DNA from: UMGS1696 sp964457685 | GTDB taxonomy: Bacteria > Bacillota > Clostridia > Oscillospirales > CAG-272 | Assembly (NCBI GenBank): GCA_964457685.1 | Contig: CAYWFS010000027.1 | Coordinates: 1-26,880 of the forward strand | DNA: 26,880 nt | Reading direction: 5' to 3' | Shown here: in pieces, positions 1 to 6,893 of the stretch | How positions within the stretch are numbered: the stretch's first letter is position 1 | Layout: every line of letters begins with the position of its first letter | The notes under the pieces: model-generated | The model's input: only the letters and a program-made list of their open reading frames with translations | Databases searched by the model: none | Told to the model about the DNA's origin: nothing | Translations under genes and position numbers: made by a program

Positions 1-53
1 CCTATGACCCTCTGCTTGTAAGGCAGATGCTCTCCCAACTGAGCTATGCTTCC
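1..53 (-). tRNA. tRNA-Val(UAC), 3' part cut by window edge
   Basis: Read on the minus strand, the sequence gives an acceptor arm GGAAGCA, a D arm GCTC/GAGC and an anticodon arm TCTGC-CTTACAA-GCAGA. The anticodon is TAC, which decodes GUA valine codons. The variable loop and the start of the T arm follow, and the rest lies outside the window. A consensus promoter sits about 36 bp upstream. Confidence 0.93.
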
Positions 54-88
54 ATGTTATTCAGTGCTGTTCATCTGACAGCTTAGTA

Positions 89-117
89 ATTATAACACAC
101 ATTCCTCCCTTTGTCAA
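89..117 (-). promoter_or_regulatory. Sigma-A promoter of tRNA-Val
   Basis: On the minus strand a perfect -35 TTGACA (112-117) and a perfect -10 TATAAT (89-94) are separated by exactly 17 bp. Transcription would start near position 82, leaving a leader of about 30 nt before the tRNA. Confidence 0.9.
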
Positions 118-154
118 GAGGTATTTTCAAAAAAATCCGAAAAAATCATAAATT

Positions 155-1147
155 TTACCTCGCTACGCTTTCACGCTTTTCAACCGAATGAAAATTTGTC
201 TCCACCGTCTTTGTGCATCCCTCGGGAGAATACCGCCAAAGGTCGATGTGCGTGTTTTTCTGCGTGTCTATATAATATCTGCACGGCATTACGGATGAAC
301 GACCGCAGGTGTCTATAAGTACCAGCTTTATTTTCATCCTCTCGGGGATAATGCTTTTTATATAAACCGAGCAGGAGTCGCCTATACTCACTCCCGGGGA
401 TGATTCCGCAAGTCCCGCAAGATTCGGGGCAAGCTCAACGAACACACCGTAATCTTCGACGGAGCGTATTATTCCCGTGACGGTCTGACCGCTTACAAAT
501 TCCGCAGCGTTTTCCTCCCATGTTCCGAGAAGCTCACGGTGAGTCAGGTATATCCGTCCGTCGGCGGTCGAGTATACAACAGCGTCAATGTACTCTCCGG
601 GATAAAATCTGTCGGAGGGGTGGGAAATACGGGACACCGATATTCTGTCTACCGTGAGAAGTGATACAAGTCCGCCGCCTATGTCGCAGAATGCCCCAAA
701 CGGTTCGAGGTGTGTTATTCTTGTCGGTATTATGTCTCCCGATACCAGCTTGCTGACGTAATTCTCGAAGCATTCACGTTGGGCGGACTTTCTCGACAGG
801 ACAGCGGTGACCTCTCCGTGTTCGTTTTCGTAGATTTCCTTTATTTTAAATTGTACAGCCTTTCCGACTCTTGTGATTATCGCAATGTCCTTGGTCTCTC
901 CTCCCGACGGAACAAAAGCGGCTTCATCCCTCGGTATTATTCCGCAGACTCCGCAGGGAAGCTCTACACGGAGACTCATAGCACTGCAATCGCATACCTG
1001 ACATATCGCCTCGAGAGTATAGCCGTTCTTTGCAGCCGCTTCAAGCTCCTCCCGTGTTCGTATGACAGAGCCGGTATAAGCGTTTTGTGTGGCAGCACCC
1101 TCGGGAAGATATTCGCCGTGCCGCAGTCTGACTGTCTGTGAATACAT
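155..1147 (-). CDS. S1 RNA-binding domain protein (ribosomal protein S1-like)
   Basis: A 330-residue cytosolic protein with two clear S1 (OB-fold) domains. One covers about residues 137-207 (GDIIPTRITHLEPFGAFCDIGG...) and the other about 220-279 (GQTVTGIIRSVEDYGVFVEL). A degenerate S1-like segment at about 45-120 holds a cysteine cluster (CQVCDC, CGVC). S1 domains bind single-stranded RNA, so a role in translation or RNA handling is inferred; the exact function is not known to me. The start at 1147 is chosen because GGGAG lies 5 nt upstream. An in-frame ATG at 1159 would leave almost no leader after the predicted promoter (1171-1199). The C-terminal 50 residues match no domain I recognise. 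The gene is distinct from the S1 half of the IspH fusion further along. Confidence 0.85.
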   Translation of the reverse strand: MYSQTVRLRHGEYLPEGAATQNAYTGSVIRTREELEAAAKNGYTLEAICQVCDCSAMSLRVELPCGVCGIIPRDEAAFVPSGGETKDIAIITRVGKAVQFKIKEIYENEHGEVTAVLSRKSAQRECFENYVSKLVSGDIIPTRITHLEPFGAFCDIGGGLVSLLTVDRISVSRISHPSDRFYPGEYIDAVVYSTADGRIYLTHRELLGTWEENAAEFVSGQTVTGIIRSVEDYGVFVELAPNLAGLAESSPGVSIGDSCSVYIKSIIPERMKIKLVLIDTCGRSSVMPCRYYIDTQKNTHIDLWRYSPEGCTKTVETNFHSVEKRESVAR

Positions 1148-1170
1148 TTTAACTCCCATTTTTTGACCCC

Positions 1171-1199
1171 GTTATAATTGAATTTGTGTTTTCACTCAA
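1171..1199 (-). promoter_or_regulatory. Putative promoter of the S1-domain gene
   Basis: On the minus strand TTGAGT (1194-1199) and TATAAC (1171-1176) are 17 bp apart. The predicted transcript starts around 1164, which supports translation from the ATG at 1147. The promoter diverges from that of the alpha-galactosidase gene. Confidence 0.6.
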
Positions 1200-1246
1200 C
1201 TATATGTGGAAGTCATGCACTTTATGCGAAAATAATCGTACTGTGG

Positions 1247-1275
1247 TTGACATAAGCGAATGAGTAGTGTATACT
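1247..1275 (+). promoter_or_regulatory. Promoter of the GH36 alpha-galactosidase gene
   Basis: A perfect -35 TTGACA (1247-1252), a 17-bp spacer and a -10 TATACT (1270-1275) lie 34 bp before the start codon. I see no convincing cre site or other clear operator in the roughly 50 bp upstream. Confidence 0.8.
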
Positions 1276-1309
1276 TATTTGAAGAAATATATGCTCGAAA
1301 GGGAAAAAT

Positions 1310-3544
1310 ATGATAAATATCACAAAAACTCAGACAGGCGAGCCGCTTTTCCACCTCCGTGCAGGGGACAGCTCCTATGTTGTGGGAATCTTCCACGGCT
1401 TCGTACTCCATCTTTACGCAGGCAGTGCTATCTCCGATGACGATGTCTCCTATCTTCTTGTAAGGGTCGGACATGACTCCGTAGTTCCCCGTCCGGCTGA
1501 TACTACAGAGGGTTGGTTCTCATGCGACATTGCACCGTTTGAATATCCCGCATACGGTACGGGAGATTTCAGACCCTCCGCTGTTATGGTAAAGGCAAAA
1601 ACAAAGGCTGAGGTTCAGTCTGCGTCCGCACCCAATACCGCACTCAGATATGTCAGCCATGAAGTGGTAGCGGGAAAGCCCACACTCGATAATTGCCCGG
1701 CAGTATTCGCAAACGAAGACGAATGCGACACCCTCGTTATCCACTGCGAGGACAGTGCAACAGGTATGAAATACGACCTTTACTACTCCGTAATGCGTGA
1801 CCTTCCCGCAATATGCCGCAGAACCGTTATAGTAAACGGCAGTGAAAGCGATGCTCATGTTCTCCGTGCATACAGTGCGTCCGTTGACTTTACTACAGTT
1901 GACCCCGAGGCAGAGCTTGTTCATCTTTGGGGTACATGGGGAAGAGAACGTCACATAGAACGTACACCTCTTTGTCACGGCTCCGTTTCCGTTTCAAGCA
2001 GAAGAGGTGCCTCCAGCCATCATCACAATCCCTTTGCCGCTCTCGTTACCCGTGAGACAACCGAGGAATACGGTATGGCAGTCGGCGTTTCTCTCGTATA
2101 TTCCGGAAACTTCGATATAACCTGCGACGTTGACGCTTTCGGTCTTACAAGACTTATGGCAGGTATCTCCCCCGATGGCTTTGACTGGACTCTTAAATCG
2201 GGCAAATCCTTTGTAACTCCCGAGGCTGTTATAGTTATCTCCGGTGATGGTCTCGGTAAGATGTCACGCACATACCACAAGCTCTATCGCAAGAACCTTT
2301 GCAGAGGAGAGTGGGCAGACCGTGAAAGACCCATCCTCGTCAACAACTGGGAGGCTACATACTTCAAGTTCGATGACGAAAAGCTTCTTGCAATCGCAAA
2401 AGACGCTGCCGACTGCGGTATCGAAATGCTCGTTATGGATGACGGCTGGTTCGGTGTTCGTAATGACGACAAATCCTCTCTCGGAGACTGGTTCGTTAAT
2501 GAAGAAAAGCTCCGTGGCGGTCTTAAACCCCTTGTCGAGAAGATAAACGCCCTCGGTTTGAAGTTCGGTATCTGGTTTGAGCCTGAAATGATTTCTCCCG
2601 TAAGTAAGCTCTACGAAGCTCATCCCGAATGGTGCCTTATGACCGCAGGACGTGATAAGTCTATCTCCCGTAACCAGTACGTCCTCGATATGACAAGAGA
2701 AGACGTTCGCGACTACCTCTTTGAGACTATATCCGGAGTTCTTTCCTCCGCAAATATCGCTTACGTTAAGTGGGACTTCAACCGTAACCTCACCGAAGCC
2801 GGAAGCCTTCTCCTTGACAGCGAAAGAGGCGGAGAGATCTTCCACCGTTATGTTCTCGGACTTTACGATCTCCTTGAAAGAATAACAAGTGCGTTCCCCC
2901 ACCTCCTCCTCGAGGGTTGTTCAAGCGGCGGCGGCAGATACGACCCTGCAATGCTTTACTACTCACCTCAGTACTGGACAAGCGATGACACGGACGCTAT
3001 GGAAAGACTTGACATTCAGCTCGGTACAACAATGGTATACCCCGCATCCTCTATGAGCTGTCACGTTTCCGCCTCTCCAAACCATCAGACAGGACGTTCA
3101 ACCTCGTTTGAAACAAGAGGAAATGTCGCTATGGCAGGTGCGTTCGGCTATGAGCTTGACCTCACAAAGCTGACTGACGGCGAACGTGACCTCATCCGCA
3201 AGCAGGTAAGCGACTACCACCGCTACTACGGTATTATCAACAGAGGTGACCTCTACCGTCTTATTCTCCCCACCGACAGCTACAACGGCAAAATCGGAAA
3301 GTGTGCTTCATGGATGTATGTTTCCGAGGATAAGTCCGAAGCTCTGTTTACGTTTGTAGTTATCAGAACGAGTGTACACCCCGTATACTTTGTAAAGCTC
3401 CGCGGACTTGACCCGAACGCAGAATACGTTGACGAAGCCACAGGAAAGAGCTATCACGGAGACACACTCATGAACGCAGGCGTAAACCTCACAAAGAACT
3501 GGCGAGACGGAGACTCCGTAGTAATGCACTTCATAAAGAAATAA
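1310..3544 (+). CDS. GH36 alpha-galactosidase
   Basis: A 744-residue enzyme expected to release terminal alpha-galactose from raffinose-family oligosaccharides or galactomannan fragments by a retaining mechanism. The N-terminal beta-sandwich region (about 1-330) carries the family motif WGTWGRERHIER (207-218). The TIM-barrel core has VMDDGWFG (375-382), WFEPEM (422-427), the nucleophile motif KWDFNR with Asp489, and WTSDDTDA with Asp559 as the expected acid/base. The 70-residue spacing of these two aspartates matches characterised bacterial GH36 enzymes. A short C-terminal beta domain follows. There is no signal peptide, so the enzyme is intracellular and depends on transporters not seen here. 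Length is normal for the family. The start has AAAGGG 6 nt upstream. The stop overlaps the start of the lipoprotein gene. Confidence 0.96.
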   Translation: MINITKTQTGEPLFHLRAGDSSYVVGIFHGFVLHLYAGSAISDDDVSYLLVRVGHDSVVPRPADTTEGWFSCDIAPFEYPAYGTGDFRPSAVMVKAKTKAEVQSASAPNTALRYVSHEVVAGKPTLDNCPAVFANEDECDTLVIHCEDSATGMKYDLYYSVMRDLPAICRRTVIVNGSESDAHVLRAYSASVDFTTVDPEAELVHLWGTWGRERHIERTPLCHGSVSVSSRRGASSHHHNPFAALVTRETTEEYGMAVGVSLVYSGNFDITCDVDAFGLTRLMAGISPDGFDWTLKSGKSFVTPEAVIVISGDGLGKMSRTYHKLYRKNLCRGEWADRERPILVNNWEATYFKFDDEKLLAIAKDAADCGIEMLVMDDGWFGVRNDDKSSLGDWFVNEEKLRGGLKPLVEKINALGLKFGIWFEPEMISPVSKLYEAHPEWCLMTAGRDKSISRNQYVLDMTREDVRDYLFETISGVLSSANIAYVKWDFNRNLTEAGSLLLDSERGGEIFHRYVLGLYDLLERITSAFPHLLLEGCSSGGGRYDPAMLYYSPQYWTSDDTDAMERLDIQLGTTMVYPASSMSCHVSASPNHQTGRSTSFETRGNVAMAGAFGYELDLTKLTDGERDLIRKQVSDYHRYYGIINRGDLYRLILPTDSYNGKIGKCASWMYVSEDKSEALFTFVVIRTSVHPVYFVKLRGLDPNAEYVDEATGKSYHGDTLMNAGVNLTKNWRDGDSVVMHFIKK

Positions 3545-4143
3545 TGAAATATCGATTTTTGATATTTCTTCTGCTGATTACGGTGCTTGCAGGTTGCGAT
3601 AAGCAGAGCCTTGCCGGTGGAAACATCACTTCGTTCGACAGTCCCGCATTTGACGGCGGTGAGCTTGAGCTTGAAGTAGGAGACAGCTCCGAGGGTTGGA
3701 TAAGTCCGAACATCGTTAGTCTCGATGACTTCTCGGAGGATGATGTTACCTTTGTGAGCGAGGACGAAAGCGTTGCCACGATAGAGTACACAGGCACAAG
3801 GGCGGAAATATTCCTTTACTACACCGTGACGGCTGTGGGAGAGGGAGAGACTCTTGTGTATGTGACGGACGAAAACGGAAACGTGTGCAGTACAAAGCAG
3901 AGTATTCGAGTAGGCTTAAACGATGTCGTGGAGATAACGGAACCTGTCTCCGATAACGCAGAGAAGACACAGGATGTCGAAAAAAACGGTATCACATACG
4001 TCCTCAATACAAGCTCAAAGAAAATACATCTCCCGTCCTGCTCATCTGTCGGCAAGATAAAATCGGAAAACTATGCCGAAACCGACGATTACAGTGCCGC
4101 ATTAGCCGAGGGATACGTTCCTTGCAAGAGCTGTAACCCGTAA
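3544..4143 (+). CDS. Small lipoprotein with Ig-like and HxxxC/CxxC domains
   Basis: A 199-residue predicted lipoprotein. The signal peptide ends in a lipobox LAGC, with Cys18 as the lipid-modified residue. The middle (about 65-125) resembles a bacterial Ig-like (Big_2) fold: VTFVSEDESVATIE and later TVTAVGEGETLVYVTD. The C-terminal 50 residues (about 150-199) carry His162, Cys166, Cys194 and Cys197 in the pattern H-x3-C...C-x2-C. This resembles the small Ada-like metal-binding module often appended to clostridial extracellular proteins, so zinc binding is inferred. Its ATG shares one base with the alpha-galactosidase stop (TAATG) and has no strong ribosome binding site, suggesting translational coupling. 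Function is unknown; pairing an exported lipoprotein with a cytosolic glycosidase is unusual. Confidence 0.82.
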   Translation: MKYRFLIFLLLITVLAGCDKQSLAGGNITSFDSPAFDGGELELEVGDSSEGWISPNIVSLDDFSEDDVTFVSEDESVATIEYTGTRAEIFLYYTVTAVGEGETLVYVTDENGNVCSTKQSIRVGLNDVVEITEPVSDNAEKTQDVEKNGITYVLNTSSKKIHLPSCSSVGKIKSENYAETDDYSAALAEGYVPCKSCNP

Positions 4144-4151
4144 AATACAAA

Positions 4152-4200
4152 AAAACCGAAGCTTTAATGAATGAAAACTCATTATTGCTTCGGTTTTATT
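4152..4200. terminator. Bidirectional intrinsic terminator
   Basis: An 11-bp perfect stem, AAAACCGAAGC (4152-4162) with GCTTCGGTTTT (4187-4197), is extended by inner AATGA/TCATT pairing. T-rich sequence follows on both strands. It separates the convergent lipoprotein and GH2 genes and can serve both. Confidence 0.88.
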
Positions 4201-4230
4201 TATGCTGTCAGGCAATCACTTTCGTGAAAG

Positions 4231-5958
4231 TCACTTTTCGATAGCGGCCTTTCTCGACATAATCTTGTGGAGTCTGTCGAGGTCGAACTTAACACGTCTG
4301 TCGAATGCGTAGATACCGTTCTTTTCCTGATATACGTCGGTGAGCTGAGTATAGCAGAACGCACACATCTTCGGGTTGTCGAGAAGTACGTTGATAAGAC
4401 CCTCAAATCTTTCGTAGAATTCTTCGAGAGACTTCGGAGCTTCACCGTAACCCCATGCAGCAGAAGGATCTTCATCGATGTTCCAGTATGCACCGCCGAA
4501 CTCGGATACGAAGTAGGGCTGACCCTCATACTTTTCGTGTCTCGGGTTGTTGATGAAGGGAGTGCCTTCTCCTGTTACGAGAGCCTTGAAGTGTTCAGCG
4601 AACTTCGCGGGATCCTGTTCGTAGTCGTGAACGTCGTAAATATCGGTGATAACGTGAACGTAACCTGATGTATCTATAACGGGACGCATCGGGTCTACAG
4701 CCTTTGTGGTGTTGTAAACAGCTCTGAAAACGTCCTTGTTACGTCTTTCGCCTGTCTCATTGAAGGGACACCAACCAACGATGGAGGGATGGTTGTAGTC
4801 TCTTTCAAGCTCTGTAAGCCACTCGGGAAGAATGGAGAGGAGAGAAGCGGGATTTGATTCATCGAGACCCCAGTTCGGGAATTCGCCCCAAAGGAGGTAA
4901 CCCATTTTGTCTGCGTGGTAGATGAAGCGAGGTTCAAATACCTTCATGTGCATTCTTGCACCGTTGAAGCCTGCCGCCTTGGAAAGCTCGATGTCGTGCT
5001 TGAGGTCGTCGTCTGTCTTAGCAGTGTAGATTCCGTCGGGGAAGTAACCCTGGTCGAGAACGAGACGCTGGTATACGGGCTTGTGGTTAAGCTCGATAGC
5101 GTAGCCGTTTATCTGAACGCTTCTCATACCGAAGTAAGCTGTAGCCTTGTCTTCGGCTGTTGTGAGAACGAGGTCGTAGAGATTAGGCTCTTCAAGTGTC
5201 CAAAGCTTTGCGTCGGGAATAGCGAGAGAGAATTCAGCGTACTTGCCGTAAGCCTTAGCGGTGATTTCGGAAACTGTCTGACCTGCGAATACAGCCTCAG
5301 CCTTAACTTCCTTAACAGCGGAGTTTTCACCCTCGAAGGTTACAACTACGTCAATCTTGCCGTTGTCGATGTCGGGAGTAATCTTTGTGTTCTTTATGTA
5401 GTTCTTCGGAACGTATTCCATCCAAACTGTCTGCCAGATACCGGTGCAACGAGTGTAGTGACAGCCTGCGTTGTAGTAGCTGTAGTATACCTGCTTACCT
5501 GTAGGCTGGAGTGAGGAGTGACCGTTGTCCTCGGCGAATACGGAGATTACGTTTACTCCGTCCTTGAGGAAGGGAGTAGCGTCAACGGCAAAGGGAGTGT
5601 AGCCGCCTCTGTGTGTTCCTGCGAGCTGACCGTTTACTCTGATTTCGGAGTAGTAGTCAACGGCACCGAAGTGAATGAGAACACGACCGCATTCCGTACA
5701 CCAGCCTTCGGGGATAGTGAATTCTCTTCTGTACCAGCAAGCGGGGATGAAGTCAACATATTCGATTCCGGAAAGCTTTGATTCGGGAACGAACGGAACT
5801 GTGATTTCGTGGTCGTACTTGGGAGCCTCCCACATTTTTCTTTCACGACCGGAGTTACCGAAGTCGAATGCAAATTCCCACTGACCGTTGAGGTTGTACC
5901 AGGTGTTGTCGGGACGAACCAGCGTCGGACGGGGATATTCGTTTCTTGGAATAGACAT
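4231..5958 (-). CDS. GH2 family glycoside hydrolase (beta-galactosidase/glucuronidase-like)
   Basis: A 575-residue retaining beta-glycosidase. The N-terminal sugar-binding jelly roll covers about 10-180 (NGQWEFAFDF, DYYSEIRVNGQLAGTHRGGYTPF, CTGIWQTVWME). An Ig-like domain covers about 185-275, and the TIM barrel runs from about 280 to the end. The acid/base is expected at Glu401 in WCPFNETGE, and the nucleophile at Glu486 in YFVSEFGG. There is no signal peptide, so it acts in the cytoplasm on imported oligosaccharides. At 575 residues it is a compact GH2 lacking the extra C-terminal domains of LacZ. Exact specificity (galactose, glucuronate, mannose or arabinose) cannot be assigned from sequence alone. 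The start is well supported by AGGAGG 8 nt upstream. It lies 34 nt after the GDPD gene and is probably co-transcribed with it. Confidence 0.93.
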   Translation of the reverse strand: MSIPRNEYPRPTLVRPDNTWYNLNGQWEFAFDFGNSGRERKMWEAPKYDHEITVPFVPESKLSGIEYVDFIPACWYRREFTIPEGWCTECGRVLIHFGAVDYYSEIRVNGQLAGTHRGGYTPFAVDATPFLKDGVNVISVFAEDNGHSSLQPTGKQVYYSYYNAGCHYTRCTGIWQTVWMEYVPKNYIKNTKITPDIDNGKIDVVVTFEGENSAVKEVKAEAVFAGQTVSEITAKAYGKYAEFSLAIPDAKLWTLEEPNLYDLVLTTAEDKATAYFGMRSVQINGYAIELNHKPVYQRLVLDQGYFPDGIYTAKTDDDLKHDIELSKAAGFNGARMHMKVFEPRFIYHADKMGYLLWGEFPNWGLDESNPASLLSILPEWLTELERDYNHPSIVGWCPFNETGERRNKDVFRAVYNTTKAVDPMRPVIDTSGYVHVITDIYDVHDYEQDPAKFAEHFKALVTGEGTPFINNPRHEKYEGQPYFVSEFGGAYWNIDEDPSAAWGYGEAPKSLEEFYERFEGLINVLLDNPKMCAFCYTQLTDVYQEKNGIYAFDRRVKFDLDRLHKIMSRKAAIEK

Positions 5959-5992
5959 TTAATTGTCCTCCTTTAAAAAAATAATATATAAA

Positions 5993-6820
5993 TCAGCTGT
6001 TTTCACGGGATAATACATAGTCTGTGTAGACACCGTATATCCCCATAGCGTGATATTTCTGTATTTCCGCGGAGTCGTTTACCGTGTGGACATAAAGCGG
6101 AACTCCCGATTTGCTGAGACCGCTTACATAGTTTTTAATATCGCAAAGCTCTGTCGAGAAGGTAAAGCCGATAAGCGGATGAGAACGTGCGAACTTGACA
6201 AGGGCGGAGGTATTTGTTTTGCTCTGCCAGTCAAGTCGGTAAAGAGTGTAGATTATATTGTCAAATCCGGCTGACTTTGCGGTATCGTAGTCTTCCTCGC
6301 AGTATATCTGAACCGCAAATCTGTCTTTAAGCTCGGGAAGCGTTTCGGAGATAGCAAGCACCGCCTCTTCAAAGCGTTCCTTTATATCGGTGATTATGTA
6401 TACCTCGGGATGAGCGTACATAAATTCACCCACGCTTTCGATATCAAGAGGAGTATAATTCCAGAATATCTTCGAGGACATAAATTCGTCATAGGTGAGA
6501 GGAGTGGTATTTTCTATCGTGTCGATATATTCCGCACTCCAGTCGTGTATGCAGACGAGATGACCATCGGAGGTAAAGCTGAAATCAAGCTCTATAGCAT
6601 TATATCCGTTTGCGACACAGTTTTCAAGTCCTTCGAGAGAATTTGAGCCGAAAAATGAGCGATAAGTTCCCTCGCTGTCAACACCCCAAAGCTCACCGCC
6701 GGCATGAATTATGTTTTCAAAGGATATGCTTATCTTCGGGGCTCCGTAATCATTGCAGGAGACAAGCACGGAGCATAGCATAACAATGCAGAGAAGCAGG
6801 GAAAGAATTTTCTTTTTCAT
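5993..6820 (-). CDS. GDPD-family lipoprotein (glycerophosphodiester phosphodiesterase-like)
   Basis: A 275-residue predicted lipoprotein. The signal peptide is MKKKILSLLLCIVMLCS, with a lipobox-like LVSC and lipidation at Cys22. The TIM-barrel GDPD fold is indicated by IIHAGG (His39), NSLEG, AIELDFSFTSDG (Glu77, Asp79) and IHDW (His92). These correspond to the two catalytic histidines and the metal-binding acidic residues. The usual HRG motif reads HAGG, so the conserved arginine is missing. Substrate may therefore differ from plain glycerophosphodiesters. I start it at 6820 rather than at an in-frame ATG at 6883, because a terminator (6834-6870) lies between the two and the signal peptide begins exactly here. 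No strong ribosome binding site or promoter is visible. It precedes the GH2 gene by 34 nt. Confidence 0.83.
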   Translation of the reverse strand: MKKKILSLLLCIVMLCSVLVSCNDYGAPKISISFENIIHAGGELWGVDSEGTYRSFFGSNSLEGLENCVANGYNAIELDFSFTSDGHLVCIHDWSAEYIDTIENTTPLTYDEFMSSKIFWNYTPLDIESVGEFMYAHPEVYIITDIKERFEEAVLAISETLPELKDRFAVQIYCEEDYDTAKSAGFDNIIYTLYRLDWQSKTNTSALVKFARSHPLIGFTFSTELCDIKNYVSGLSKSGVPLYVHTVNDSAEIQKYHAMGIYGVYTDYVLSRENS

Positions 6821-6833
6821 AATTTTAAACATC

Positions 6834-6870
6834 AAAAAAGCGGAAAAAAACCGTATAGTTTTCTTCCGCC
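6834..6870 (-). terminator. Intrinsic terminator of the ispH-S1 operon
   Basis: On the minus strand a 12-bp stem GCGGAAGAAAAC / GTTTTTTTCCGC (one G-T pair) with a 6-nt loop is followed by six Ts. It lies 24 bp past the stop codon of the IspH-S1 gene and upstream of the GDPD gene. Confidence 0.88.
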
Positions 6871-6893
6871 AATTTTGTTGCACAGATCAAATA

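Noticed and set aside
6821..6883. Earlier ATG at 6883 for the GDPD lipoprotein
   Set aside because: It would place a strong intrinsic terminator inside the coding sequence and bury the signal peptide; the start at 6820 begins directly with the signal sequence.
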